64,000 bases of DNA from Basidiobolus meristosporus CBS 931.73 (taxonomy: Eukaryota > Basidiobolomycota > Basidiobolomycetes > Basidiobolales > Basidiobolaceae): NCBI GenBank assembly GCA_002104905.1, contig MCFE01000094.1, forward strand, positions 110,872 through 174,871. The letters are read 5' to 3'. This document shows positions 22,637 to 34,605 of the stretch, one piece after another. Within the stretch, counting starts at the first letter, position 1, and each line of letters starts with the position of its first letter. The translations under genes and the position numbers were made by a program. The notes under the pieces were generated by a model. It worked only from the letters and a program-made list of their open reading frames with translations. It was not told where the DNA came from and did no database searches.

Positions 22637-23224
22637 ATGAGTAGTTCTTTAGAGCACGGCGAAGTTTCGGAAATGGTTTCCAAGGCGATAGCTAAACATT
22701 TCAAAGCCCAGGCTTTTGCCGTTGTTGGTGCTAGCTCTGACGAAGCTAAATTTGGAAACAAAGTTTTAAGATGGTAATTACCTCATTCCTGACTTCACTG
22801 TAACATGGCAATTAAACTCACAAATGGCTTTCTATCAGGTACATTGCCGCCAACAAATACGTGATTCCCATCAACCCGGTATGTACTGTTGATTGATTTG
22901 CTTGTTGGCCTCAGACCACAATGACTGATATGTACCTGGAAACCTTGATAGAGAGAGAAACTTATTGAGCATATCCCTTGCATGAAATCGCTTGGAGAGC
23001 TGTTGGACCCTCAGCATACTAGCATTTCAGTTATCACACCACCCAAAGTCACCTCGGACATTCTTCGTCAGGCTAAAGAGCTCAACATCCACAGCGTATG
23101 GTTGCAGCCAGGAAGCGAGCCTGACGAAGTATATGACCCTCAGTACCGAGCCCAATTACCTTTCAACCTCATTTTCGATGGACCATGCGTCTTGGTACAC
23201 GCCAGCAACTATGCGAAATTATGA
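22637..23224 (+). CDS. CoA-binding-domain protein (Rossmann, YccU type), 149 aa
   Basis: Exons 22637-22773, 22839-22878 and 22952-23224 (450 nt). The single domain is CoA_binding_2: the nucleotide-binding start FAVVGASSDEAKFGNKVLRW, then YIAANKYVIPINP, SLGELLDPQHTSISVITPPK and the family hallmark HSVWLQPGSE near residue 110. The fold is that of the CoA-binding half of succinyl-CoA synthetase alpha but stand-alone. Bacterial YccU and many fungal homologues have this size. Biochemical role is not settled; binding of CoA or a related nucleotide is the inference. The 40-nt middle exon was chosen because it restores the YIxxNKYxIxPxNP strand. Confidence 0.88.
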
Positions 23225-23433
23225 ATTCACCAGCCTCCTTGTTTCAAAATAAATATCCATGTGGGAGTTTTTGAGAGTGTTGCAATTGATGAGCCGAGCG
23301 AAAGAAACGTTGGTGAAAATTAGACATCAAGCAAGTAGTTTCTTCGGTTTATTTACTAGGGATTATCTACATGAATTTAATGATCGGGGTTGTTACAGTA
23401 GTATGCCAAACATGGGTGAAACGATATTGAGCT

Positions 23434-25168
23434 CTAAAGCAATACCCAAACAAGTGCAACGATCAGTCCTACAAGGGAATAGAAAAATATCCATACCCAG
23501 GAGCTTTTCGTGTCTTCAGGCAATTCGGTAATATCGAGGGTAGTCTTTATCGAGCCCAGTATACTTTGGTTTCCCGCAATGACGTCTTCCTTCTCGTGAA
23601 CTCTGCGTAACGCCCGGCCTACCCGCGCTACCGATTGCTCTAGGCTGTCTTCAACATCCTCAAGCTGTTGTGATAATTCAAGTGAGCGACCGGTTGCACG
23701 TAGGGATTCGGCTAAATGCTAACGGCATTGCGGAGGTTAGTTTATCGTAAGCAGTTTGCCCGTAGTGGCCATTACTTCTACCTTTTCTCTTTCGTCCAAT
23801 TCTCGTAAATCATCAAGTATATCGTCGAGACTTCTTTGTTTCTCTCCAATCATCTCCTGGCAACACGCCGTTAGACCAACTTGGTCAACCCCATTGTCTA
23901 TAAAACCTTACCTGCAGAATATGGATTTTTCGTCCATAATCCAAACATTTTCCAGCAACATCGCCTATCTTGTGAATGAAATTGCTGGACATTGAAGGGC
24001 TATAAGAAGACTTGCCACATATGAGTTATGAAATCATTCTTTTACCCTTTAGACAAGGCATTGTCTTCTTCCTTCATCTCCTGCTGCTTTCCAAACTTCA
24101 AAAGAAAGAGCTGCTCCAACAAACACGGACCCTCTATTCCAACTCGTAAATCATTTGAATGTAAAAGCAGGTATCCAAAAAGCAGTACCTAGTATAAGCA
24201 TTCTGTTGGTGACTAGTGGGATAAGCTTAGCCTCGATTGCAAACCTAAGCAAATTAATGAATTCCCGCTTCTCCTGATGGGACCCCGCTTCCAGTATAAA
24301 CTGCCCTTTACGTGAAGTTAGCTGGAAAATGTCTGTTGCGAAGTGTTAAATTCAACAATTCAGCTACACCAGATGGTTGTCTCAGGATATATCTAACCTC
24401 GATCTTTCGAGCTTTGTATAGTGATATCAGAGACTATCACATGTTGGATATCCTCGAAAATCTCGAATTTCTCTTCTTCTTGGCAAAACAAATCCAATTC
24501 GGTTTTTTCTAGCTCAGCGTCACTATCAATTCTCAGCAATAACCTCCTCCGCTCAACTGGGTCAAGTATCTTGAACCATATATTGTCTTCGTCTATCTTA
24601 AAGGTGACCAGTCTAAAGGGCTGGAAGTCGATATTGAGATTGCTGAATATATGGTATTTTGGACTATTGACAAAATGACCACGTTTCTCGCAAGAAATAG
24701 ATGACCTATTTGCCTCTGCCGCTGGACACATCTCTTTGTAAGTATTCATGGGTGAAATGATCGCGAGCTCTGGGATGCCAAAGCCTATTGGCCGAAGTAA
24801 ACGCTTGAAGCGGCGGTATGAATCAACATTTCCCTCTGAACGTTTGTGAGATATCTTTGTTGCTGAGGGTGAGGGCTCATCTTGGGAGTACCAGCCGCTT
24901 AATTCTGGAGACTAAAGCGTAAGAACTAGATCCATAGGAAACAACTCTTTATGCAACAATTTCTCTAACCTCCTGTGTCGTCGAATGCGGAATTCTCTAA
25001 CTCACTACTGAGCTCCTCTCTATCTTTCTGTGTCCGAAAAAATGTATTAAGAGGTGAAAACATTTTGTATGATTTAGGTTGCTTTTTTCCTCTGCTGGAC
25101 TCGAAAGTTGTAGCGTGACGCTGTGTTTCGGTCACCAAGTGTAAATGTGGAGGCATTGCTGAATACAT
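23434..25168 (-). CDS. Tail-anchored coiled-coil protein with PH-like N-terminal half, 464 aa, unidentified
   Basis: Seven exons: 24970-25168, 24398-24904, 24189-24332, 24046-24142, 23912-23999, 23856-23... (23782-23856) and 23434-23718, total 1395 nt in frame. Two introns are exactly 46 nt. Residues about 140-300 have alternating strands plus a helix (FRLVTFKIDEDNIWFKI, IFQLTSRKGQFILEAGSHQE, EKREFINLLRFAIEAKL), which fits a PH-like fold. Residues about 340-440 are a heptad coiled coil (EMIGEKQRSLDDILDDLREL, SLELSQQLEDVEDSLEQSV). The last 22 residues are one membrane helix ending at the stop (WIFFYSLVGLIVALVWVLL). The layout recalls tail-anchored tethers or SNARE-like proteins of the ER/Golgi, but no SNARE zero-layer is evident. 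The first donor (GTTAGA) is weak, so residues 60-80 are least certain. Confidence 0.7.
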
Positions 25169-25926
25169 GCTGAATATTTGACAGACACCAGAAACAGAAA
25201 ATTATCAACACACAGCATGCTTTGAATTATCAGCCTCGGTTTTATCGAAACCTCGGGTAGATTTCGAAAATAGCCGGAAAAATATCACGAATCTCGTCCG
25301 AAATGAGCAACGTCTACTGTATTAGCGTGTTGCGGAACTTATTAGATCACCTCTACATTGATGTGTACTAAATCCAGCTTTTAGCCCCACTCGCTTGATT
25401 TATCTAGTAAATTCTGGATCATCATCAAGCGGTAAACTAATTAGGATGAAGGTGGTTAAATTTCATACGTATTCCCACAACTTACCAAAACCGTGACTTG
25501 CTTCATTCTGTGAATAAAAATTCCTGCGCACTAGCTGGAATTCCTGATCCACTAGCGGTCTAGGAGCACACACTCAACCATTAGCGTGTGATCCATTCAG
25601 GTAATGGTGTGAGAGTTGCTGGCCTTCAGCAGCATAGGAAATGGACGTTGCTTACCTCATTGGGAAAATATTAATGGTTAGCATATACCCTAGCCTTGAC
25701 CAATTCGGCTCATCCAAGCACCCATGAATGGCCCTGTTTCGGATTTGGGTTGACCACTCAATAGGACATAGGGAAGTAAGTGTGGGATAACGGGTTTTAA
25801 GATTCGTTGGCTACAATCTGTGATGAATTGAAAAGGTGACCGTGTATATGTTACATAAGTTGTCAATACAGGAGTAGAGCGCTGTTTCCATTAGCAAAGT
25901 ATATAATAAAGTCAACTACCCCGACA
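25169..25926. other. Divergent promoter region between the tail-anchored gene and Ubp8
   Basis: About 0.76 kb with no supported gene. A TATA-like sequence lies at its right end close to the Ubp8 start. Confidence 0.45.
25900..25910 (+). promoter_or_regulatory. UBP8: TATA-like sequence upstream of Ubp8
   Basis: TATATAATAAA begins 27 bp upstream of the ATG at 25927. It is a good consensus but very close to the start, implying a very short leader if it is used. Confidence 0.3.
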
Positions 25927-28272
25927 ATGTCAGGCTCGTTTGAATCCCTAATCACTAGTTACAATCTATTTCATACGCCAGCCTCAGGTTGCGCTCATCT
26001 AGAAACCTGCAAAAATGAGATTTTGGAGGCATACAGGATTTTAGTAAGATACACCTACTGGTGTCGCTACCATAGCACTATTTCGAAATTAGCACACGAC
26101 GAGTCAGGGAAAAAGAGGAAGAGCCTTTCCATAGAGGTAAGAGTTGATGGTTTTCTTGTGCCACTCGTGTAGTTTCTTCTATTTTCCCTTGCCTAATATT
26201 CTCTTGGTATATTGTTGCAACGTCAGCTCCCATTTTCTGTTTGTTCGGATTGCCGTTATACAGTAGGACGTGTTCATGGTTGCTTACATTGTTCATATCT
26301 TGGTTGTTGGAATCGAAGTCATCTCCAAGTTCATTTGATTGACAAGGACCACATATTTGGTACACAGCATTCGTTATTTTACAACGTTCATAGCTAACAC
26401 AACCAATGACAAATATCTAGCAATGGACCTGAATAGGTTCACTGTATATTGCAACAACTGTGACGATTACATATATGATATTGAATTTGATCGGGTTCAT
26501 GACGAGGAGAAGCTTCATACCTATACACTTGTATCTAAATATATAGGTATTTGATAGTTTTGTACGAAGTATGGGCATTTTATTAACATCCCTTTCCTTT
26601 TGAAGAACCCCACGTTAAAAGAACACGTTACATTGAGTGGCGACCTAACGACGCTGAAATAACGGCGCTAAGGAACCAAGCAACGATGAAAAGATGTGAA
26701 GGTGTACCCATTTTCAGAATGCGCCAGACCCTTAAGTCGACTAAACTAAACTAAACTAATCATAGGTTTAAGAGGGCTTCGTAACCTTGGCAGCACATGC
26801 TTTATGAACGTTATCATTCAAGTGTTTGTTCATAATCCGCTACTGCGTGCCTATTACTTATGTGATAAACATAATGCCGCAGCATGCACCAAAAAGCCAT
26901 GCCTTTCTTGCGAGATGGACAAACTATTCAATGAAGTACACTTCTACTTTTTTGGTTTGTTCTTTTTCCATGACTAATCATCGCTGTGAAGCTTTACTCT
27001 GGAAAAAAAGAGCCTTATGGACCGTGCACATTTCTCCACTGTATGTGGCTTTCATCTACAGAATTAGCCGGATATGCACAACAAGATGCGCACGAATTTT
27101 TCATATCCGCGTTGAACCAAATTCACACAAGTACTGAAGGCACGTAATCTCATGACTCACCTTCCATTCGATCACCACTTATTCTTTAGCTATAGGAAGC
27201 AAAAACCAGGACTGTCGGTGTATTGTCCATCAAACATTTGCTGGAGTACTTCAATCGGATGTAACCTGTCAGAAATGTGGAAACATTACCACTGCATACG
27301 ATCCTGTGTTGGACGTGTCCCTTGATGTAAAGGCTACCACACGCAAGAAAAAATCGCTCCGACGCGAGGACGTTTCCTATTCCTTACTCGATTGTCTTAG
27401 CAGATACACATACCCCGAAAAACTCGGTCCGAAAGACTACAGCTGCAGCAAATGCGGCAATACTTTCCAGGTGAAAGGCGGCGCTTTCGTTTTTTATATA
27501 ACAGGTCGCTAATATATTTTTCTGCCGGAAAATTCTTAGGAAGCCACAAAGCAGCTTTCTTTCAAAGCTTTGCCACCTATTTTAAGCATTCAGCTCAAGG
27601 TAGCGTAGTGTAGAGCTACTACAGATCATCGTCAAAATCAACACATTCTCTTTTTTTTAGCGATTCGAACACACTTCCAGTGCTAGCAAGATTGAAAGTT
27701 TAATCCGAATTCCTCATGAACTGGATATGACTCCATATACATCAGTAGGCCGTGAGATTCGGGCAAAGAACCAACCAGAGTACTGTGGCGTTTAGTTGTG
27801 TGTGATAGTCTTCGGTTGATTAATGATAAGTTGTAGAGTTCCACTACCAAGTTTGAAATACAAGCTATTTGCGGTTGTGAACCATGAAGGAAAGCTCGAT
27901 ACTGGACACTACACTGTTGCAATACGACACCGTGAAGAAGTAAGTACTTTGAACAAGAACTGGCGTAAAACCAGCATTATTTAACTTCTTTACCAGTGGT
28001 TTCGGTTTGATGACCACATGATTAATTTAGCACAATCCTCAGATATCGTTAGCAACAAGGCGTATGTATCCAAGTAATTTCACCAAACATTTTGGATACT
28101 CACCTTCCCTCTTAGGTACATGTGCCTGTATATCAAAGACATCCTAGACTATAGCCCACCTTATGTTGAAGAGGAGGAGATAGACAAGGAAGAGGAGGTC
28201 GAACTGAAGGGATCCATCGGCTCGATTTCCAGCTCTAGTTTTGTAATAAAGAATGAAAACGACACCGTTTGA
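25927..28272 (+). CDS. UBP8: SAGA deubiquitinase Ubp8/USP22-type ubiquitin hydrolase, 542 aa
   Basis: Twelve exons: 25927-26136, 26227-26359, 26421-26546, 26606-26701, 26766-26935, 26992-27130, 27190-27470, 27540-27599, 27661-27751, 27839-27939, 27997-28061 and 28116-28272 (1629 nt). The N-terminal zf-UBP has CAHL, CSDC, CLHC, GCW and H residues (VHGCLHCSYLGCWNR). The USP core follows: Cys box GLRNLGSTCFMNV, QQDAHEFFISALN, a CxxC ribbon (CQKCGN and CSKCGN) and the His box NHEGKLDTGHYT with FRFDD. All catalytic residues are present. The orthologue removes ubiquitin from histone H2B as part of the SAGA module and docks through its zf-UBP. The protein ends in an acidic tail. The junction between exons 9 and 10 (27751/27839) is the least certain. 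Confidence 0.92.
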
Positions 28273-28541
28273 GCCTCGTCACACATCCGCTCACATACCA
28301 TTCCTACGCCACATATGGCCGAAATAAAGGGATCATGCTGCTGATCAATCTAGGGCCTCATCAATTTTTTCGATTTGAGGGTACAACAGTGGAGGTCAAT
28401 GAGGGATAGGGATAGCCAAGTTGAATTTACTTATAAAATTTTTGACACTCATGTTTGTTCCCTCTTTTAATCTCCTGTCTAGTCGAAGTCAAGATCTTTT
28501 GTACTTGATTCTATTCTAATAGGAAGAGAAACATAATCATC

Positions 28542-29227
28542 ATGAGCACTTTCGAAAAGGTTTCCTATTTGACATTGAATGGATGTATCTCACTCATCGA
28601 TGGATATACTAACTAGCCCTGTTGCAAAATAATTAGGTTGTTGTTATCGATGGTAGAGGTCATCTTCTTGGCCGCCTTGCCTCCATCATCTCCAAACAAA
28701 TCCTCAATGGACAAAAGGTCGTTGTTGTCCGTTGTGAAGAGTTGAATGTTACTGGTTCTTTCTTCAGAAATAAGATCAAGTATCACGCTTTCCTCCGTAA
28801 GCGTTGCGTTGTCAATCCTTCCAAGGGCCCCTATCATTTCCGTGCTCCTTCTCGTATCCTCTGGCGCACTATTCGCGGAATGATCCCTCATAAGACTGCT
28901 CGTGGTACTGCTGCTATGGAACGTCTTAAGCTCTTTGAGGGTGTTCCTCCCCCATATGACACCATGAAGCGTATGGTTGTTCCCGCCGCTCTTCGTGTTC
29001 TTCGCCTCAAGCCTGGTCGCAAATACACCACCGTGAGCCGCTTGAGCAGCGAGGTTGGATGGAAATACGAGGATGTCGTCAAGAAGCTTGAGGAGAAGCG
29101 CAAGGTTAAGTCCAAGGCTTATTATGAGCGTAAGAAGGCTATCCTTAACTTGAAGGCTAAGGCTGCTGCCTCTAAGGCTGAGGATTTGAAGAGCATTAAC
29201 GAATCACTAGCTGCTTATGGCTATTAA
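28542..29227 (+). CDS. RPL13A: 60S ribosomal protein uL13 (L13A; yeast L16)
   Basis: Exon 1 (28542-28559) encodes only MSTFEK, and exon 2 (28637-29227) the rest: 202 aa. The intron (28560-28636) has a TACTAAC branch site 25 nt before its AG. The protein shows the uL13 core [68 protein letters not shown] and the C-terminal [15 protein letters not shown], followed by a Lys/Ala-rich eukaryotic extension. Length and sequence match the family. An intron within the first few codons is common for fungal ribosomal-protein genes. Codon use is strongly biased (CGT, AAG, GCT), as expected for high expression. Confidence 0.98.
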
Positions 29228-29967
29228 CTCGCTAACTCCAATAGCCCCTTTTCCGCGTGAATAAAATAGTTTGACATTTGGCATTCTTTAAGTTCGTGGA
29301 TCTTCGCTCTTGTCTTGGCCAGTATCCTCAATAGGATTCATAGAGTCAGTTTCTAAGTGAACAGTATGTATCCAGGTAGAACGGTGTTGACAAATTTGGA
29401 CTGGTCAGAAGTCTGGACAACGAAGAGATTTCCTATTGCCTAGCCTAATGATTCCATTGCGACCACGAGATAGTCGAAATGGGCAATACTAGTCAAAATT
29501 GTTTTCATCCAATTTCGAGGTGATTTAGTATACCAAGCCCAACAAGTGATGAAAACAGTAGCTTCCCGTATTTCGAGGTGTGCATATAGTGTATGCTCTT
29601 TGCATCATATTCAGACTTCTACCTTGTCCTCAATCACCTAATCGGATGATCTTGTTGCAAACAATAAGTTTATCATTCAGGTTTTTTTTCATCCAATATA
29701 GCTACTATTTTCAATTGCAAACCAGATTTGGCGGAAAGTTCGCTTAAATAAGGATGGCCATTCAAACAACCATTTCCTATCGTGACAAAAGAAGCTGTCG
29801 ATAAAGGGTGTTTTGCAAGTTACTAACAGCAAACCTCGGAAAGATACTTTTTATTGACTGTTATCACGACCTACACTGTGTTGTAGTATTTGAATAGTTA
29901 GGTACTTTTTCGTAACAGCCATCCAACAAGCATTTTGTGCTTATTATTCATATTAAATCAGGGTATA
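29228..29967. other. Intergenic stretch with the uL13 3' UTR and the Rpc4 promoter
   Basis: AATAAA at 29260-29265, about 33 bp after the uL13 stop, is a likely polyadenylation signal. No gene is supported in the remaining 0.7 kb. Confidence 0.5.
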
Positions 29968-31662
29968 ATGAGTGAACAGAAAACTGATTCCTCTCGGCCA
30001 AAGCACAATGAGGTACATGGCTCACTCGAGAATTTCCGTCAAATTGGTTCCTTTCACTCCCAGCCGCCAGCTGTAGGGCGACTGGGTTCAATTAGAGCAA
30101 AAAATTACACAAAGACCGGAACTCAAAAGGTTTGCTTTATTCACAATCTTTGATATTCATCCAAAAATATGTATAGTTTCTCTTGAAATCACCTTCAATG
30201 AGGACTATGTAGAATATATAGAATTCTGTAACTTGAGAAATATTTTGGTATAAACGTAGTAACTTGGCTTTATTTTCCTGCTTTGCCATCTCATTTCAAA
30301 ACTTGAAAACCTCCAACAGATGAAATTTACGCCTACCGTACCTTTAAAACGTAACAAGAAAGAGAGGTAGGTGACCATGGAATAAATCCAACCTACGAAC
30401 ATTCATTCTAGACTGGCTGCTCATTACTTCATACACCTGGTGTATCGCTTCAGCGATTCAATCTCAAACTCACTTAGTTAACGTCATGTTTTCTAAAATC
30501 TAGCACTCCTTCCCTTCTCGAAAATGCTATGTCAAACAAATCGGTATATTGTTTCATCGATTTTCCTATAGTGTGTGGTTATTTACACATTTTCGTTATA
30601 GGAAACTACCTCCACGCAAAGAAGAGGGCGTGGTCGGGGAAGAGGTTTGCTATCATGGTTATTTAATGTATAAATATACTCAAAAGTATAACATGTACAA
30701 GCAAAAGGTCGAGCAAAAGAGATGGTATTAACTGCATCTGGGCCATTTTCTATGGGACCCACTGTACAAGGTAAGTCGGTAAAATTTGGTGTCGCTGATG
30801 ATACATTACTTACAGCTACTAGTTGCAGGAAGTAAAGGCTATAAAAGTGGCGCCGAAAATAGTCGAGAAATATTAGTTAGACCATCTGGCAGTAATATCA
30901 CAGTTTCAGAATCCTACGACGACAAAGCTAAATACGAAGAGAGTGACGATGAGGGAAACACATTTTTTGTTGATCAAAATGAGTGGACGCCAATAATGCT
31001 CCCTGCAACACATGTTGACGATAAGGGGGAAAATGAAAACAACTTGGACCAACTGGCTGGAGGTCAGGAACAAGTCATAGCTATGGAGGTGGATGAAGAG
31101 AAACCCGAACCAGTACAAAGTCTCCTTGATATAATCATGAAGGAGCAGAATGTAAGTACCTCCCATCACGCTTTCCATCATACACTGTTTCATAATATCC
31201 ATTAATAAGGCATCTGGCGAGGCTGGAGAGGAAAAATTACTCTTCTTCCAATTTCCATCACAGTTCCCTGATCTAGCGGAATCGACAAGCTTCATTAAAC
31301 AAGAGAGTGAAGATGCTGTACAAATGAATAGTGAGCCAGCTGATAAAATGTATGATGGCACTTCAAGAGACGAGAGTAAAATTGAGAAATCGGCTGAGGG
31401 ATTAATGGGCAAGTTACTGGTATACAAGTCTGGAAAAATGCAAATCAAAATTGGTGACATATATTTGGATGTAAGGAGCCTAATCTATTACTCATTTCTC
31501 GGACATACTCTAACTCTTCTGATCTAGCTAAATTCAGGCTTAGATTGCAGTTTTGCGCAGAATGTTGTTGCGGTGGATTCTGACAATAAGCAGGCGTTTG
31601 TCATGGGCGGCATCCACAAACGTCTAATTTGCACACCTAATATGGATTCGCTTCTATCCTAA
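29968..31662 (+). CDS. RPC4: RNA polymerase III subunit Rpc4 (RPC53/POLR3D family), 359 aa
   Basis: Eight exons: 29968-30129, 30320-30366, 30504-30543, 30602-30644, 30702-30770, 30829-31151, 31210-31470 and 31528-31662 (1080 nt). Diagnostic elements in order: a Ser/Gln-rich N-terminus containing LGSIRAKNYT, the MKFTPTVPLKRNK motif, a basic RGRGRGRGRAKG tract followed by ASGPFSMGP, an acidic central linker, and the conserved C-terminal domain LMGKLLVYKSGKMQIKIGDI ... ending FVMGGIHKRLICTPNMDSLL. In yeast, Rpc4 pairs with Rpc5 as a TFIIF-like module for pol III termination and reinitiation. The 40-69-nt internal exons were accepted because each restores a family motif. Confidence 0.92.
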
Positions 31663-31991
31663 AACCACATCTCTTAGAAGACAATAAAGCAACCCAACCT
31701 TATAACACTATACATTTCGATGGAATCATTTCGACGCAATCAGTGGCTACCGCAGTGGCCGCCAAACCATACAATGATTTGATGGCTGGGCGTTCTGGAA
31801 TATAGGTGTATGTGTCATGTAATCTATTGATATAAAAGTGTAATTTGCATATAATCCAAAGCCAATACGTTTCAAAGGTTTGATTCGTTAATCTAATAAA
31901 TTGGTTTGAATGCTTATATTTGAAGTATTTCCCAAGCGGGTTATTCACTCATCCTTTCTCCTCTAATCCTTTTATAAAATTTTCTTTCGCC
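31663..31991. other. Short promoter region of the I9-type inhibitor gene
   Basis: About 330 bp between the Rpc4 stop and the next start. No gene or strong motif seen. Confidence 0.45.
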
Positions 31992-32432
31992 ATGAACATC
32001 ACTCACTTTTTGGTGCTGGTATTTGCTTGTGCCACCGTTATGCTGAATCTCATCGTAGTCAGCAGAGCCGGTACTGCATGCACAAATAGAAATCCCGAGG
32101 ATCATCGATACATAATACTGTTAAAAAAGAATCAATCAAGCGAACAATGTAAGAGAGGTTCCACTTCTCCCAAAGGATTGAATACTAACTTTTAGATATC
32201 AGTTGAGGCTTATCTTGCAGGAAGAATCCAGACATACAACCATAGTGGTAACGAGTGCTTTCAAAACTCATTCGAAACATTAGCTGATATGAAAGATACA
32301 CACATCTACCTTGCACGTATCGATGAGCAAATTGTCGCTGAGCTGAAGAGAAGGCCTGATGTAGAATCTGTGGAAAAAGATGGTATTGTAACAGCTACAA
32401 ATCCAAGCCCAACCGGCAATGTGTAGACTGAT
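31992..32432 (+). CDS. Secreted peptidase inhibitor I9 / subtilisin propeptide-like protein, 128 aa
   Basis: Exons 31992-32148 and 32203-32432 (387 nt). The intron contains TACTAAC at 32183-32189. Residues 1-27 form a signal peptide (MNITHFLVLVFACATVMLNL...). The rest is the alpha/beta propeptide fold shared by subtilase prodomains and stand-alone I9 inhibitors: RYIILLKKNQSS as strand 1, a helix (FEAYLAGRIQTYN), a variable loop, HIYLARIDEQIVAELKRRPD, and VESVEKDGIVTAT as the final strand. No catalytic subtilase domain follows, so this acts alone. Comparable small proteins inhibit or chaperone serine proteases (yeast Pbi2, mushroom POIA1), but those are cytosolic/vacuolar; a secreted form could act on host or own extracellular subtilases. 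The acceptor choice (32201-32202) avoids an in-frame stop. Confidence 0.78.
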
Positions 32433-33566
32433 TTAGCAGATGCCTATCTTACTTCGATAACTGCAGAGCTTCAACATACTCTTTCTGTATCATAACCCAG
32501 ACTTTACTCAAAAGATTTTCTATCGAATGGCAGCTTCATTACAACCCAGAATCTTTGAAACGGTCATACAAAAGCACCACCGCAATTCAATAAATTTTAT
32601 CCGTCTTGAATGTTGAATATGTATGGGAGGATCTGCATAGAGGACAGGGAGTTTGAAATCCAAAAACTCCGGATATCAATCCATGTGGCTGACATTCCAC
32701 AACCCTAGTACATGCATACTGCACTACCGGAGACTGGCCATTTTGTATCGATTGAATACATAGTCAGGATCTTCAAAAATGTTGATTCTGCAAAAAGCAG
32801 TCCGTGGGAAAGTGTCCGATGTTGGGAGTAAGAATTATTTTGATCAATTTGCTAAATCACTATTAAAGTCTAGCAAATGAACTGGGGATAGAGATGCTAA
32901 AACTAAATGATACAACGAAGATAGCAGTGAAAATAGCCAACTCTGATGGTCTCACATACTTGGTTGATAACCGAGAGCGATAACTGGCCTAAATCCTGTT
33001 GAGCAAGATGCTTCGTGATCACCGATTGTACACCATAAATGAGAGGTGATTGTCTATATCAAGTAGCGGTCATCAAAGATGGATAGAAGATCTCTAATTT
33101 AACAGCAGTTTATCTGTTCAAATCATTGATCTAGTATTACTCATAATTCATCCAAGGTGCTGGTCACCAAGCTATAGGCAAATACCAATTGTATGTCACT
33201 AATCTCGATTTTCATATTATAGATTTTAAATGAAATATAACATTTATTTGTGACAGTGTGCCAATCTACAGGGATATGTGGTATCACAATTCCGAGTTGT
33301 TCAATTGAAAAAAGCGCTGCTTCTCTGGTACTATGTTTAACGGCGTATCAGCCTATACATTTCTACATGTTGGTAGAGCTGATTTGATTTCAACTACAAT
33401 AGGGAATCGTCTATAAAGATTAATAAAAACTTGCAGTTAAAGGGAAATGCCGATTAAGGGCCCGGCTGCAACAAAGGAAATTGAAAGAAGTGCTGGGTAG
33501 ATAAATGATAATATATATACGGGACAACCAGGACACGATATCAGAGTACTGTATGTTGCACCATTC
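32433..33566. other. Intergenic 1.1-kb stretch between convergent genes
   Basis: AT-rich, no frame above 60 codons with coding character, no RNA gene seen. Confidence 0.5.
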
Positions 33567-34605
33567 TTATTTTCTAATCAAGCGTAGGAACTCCTCGCGT
33601 GTCTTTGGATCACTCTTGAATACACCGAGCATGGAGCTGGTGACAGTGGAGCTAGTGGGCTTCTGAACTCCACGCATTACCATGCAAAGATGACTGATAA
33701 GAGCACATGTGTTAATAATCGGCAAACTTGTGAGACTATCATTCGCAAAGCCACATACCTGCATTCGATGACAACCGCAACTCCTTGTGGTCTGAGAATT
33801 TCTTGAAGACATGTGGCAATCTGTTTGGTTAAACGCTCTTGGACTTGGAGGCGTCTGCTAAACATTTCAGCAATACGAGCAAGCTTGCTCAAACCAAGCA
33901 CCTTTCGGTTAGGAATATATCCAATATGCACCTAGGATACCAATCAACTTGTGAGTAGACAGACCAGAATTCCAACGATGCTTCCTATGTTCTTCGCATA
34001 CCTTCCCGGTAAAAGGAACCATATGGTGTTCACATAGGGAAAAAATATCAATATCACGAACAATAACCATTTCCTCGTGGTCTTTAAGATGGGTTAGTGT
34101 TAACAGCAAATAATCAAAGGCTATTGAAAATAGGGCGTCACCTTCATCAAATACTGCCTCGTTAACAAGGTCTATGAAACAAAATGTTACAAGGTTGCCT
34201 TTACTGGATGAATACGACAAGATACTTACCACGAATGTTTTGCTCGTAGCCCTGGGAGAAAAACATCAACGCTTTGGCATACCTCTCCGGGGTCTTTACA
34301 AGGCCTTCCCTATGAGGGTCCTCGCCAATGCAGTCCAGTATAGTTCTAACTGCATCAGAGATCTTCTGGAGCCTGGCCTCTTTCTGAGCGGTAGTTTCCT
34401 CCAGACGAGCCTTGGTTCCAAGGCCTATTGGAGAGACAGGACAACTTAACGAGACTTTCTACAACGTTATTCAGATTTACTACTTACTTGGATAGCTCAA
34501 ACCGTCCAAATCGATGGGTGAGTCTACTCGAGGAATAGGAGAAGATATCCTGCTATGCTCAGAGGAAGTAGTTCCGTTGGTTTTCTTTTCGTTGTGTGCA
34601 GACAT
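33567..34605 (-). CDS. GCH1: GTP cyclohydrolase I, 240 aa
   Basis: Six exons: 34488-34605, 34230-34424, 34142-34171, 34002-34081, 33759-33931 and 33567-33693 (723 nt). The N-terminal 40 residues are a variable Ser-rich leader. The catalytic domain is complete: [19 protein letters not shown], the zinc Cys/His pair in [38 protein letters not shown], the third zinc Cys in [18 protein letters not shown], and the C-terminal [10 protein letters not shown]. It converts GTP to 7,8-dihydroneopterin triphosphate, the first step of folate and tetrahydrobiopterin synthesis, as a cytosolic decamer. The 30-nt third exon ([10 protein letters not shown]) was placed by phase and by its match to the family's LxxAxF loop. 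Confidence 0.95.

Noticed and set aside
28613-29115. Minus-strand frames within the uL13 gene
   Set aside because: Shadows of a highly biased ribosomal-protein coding sequence.
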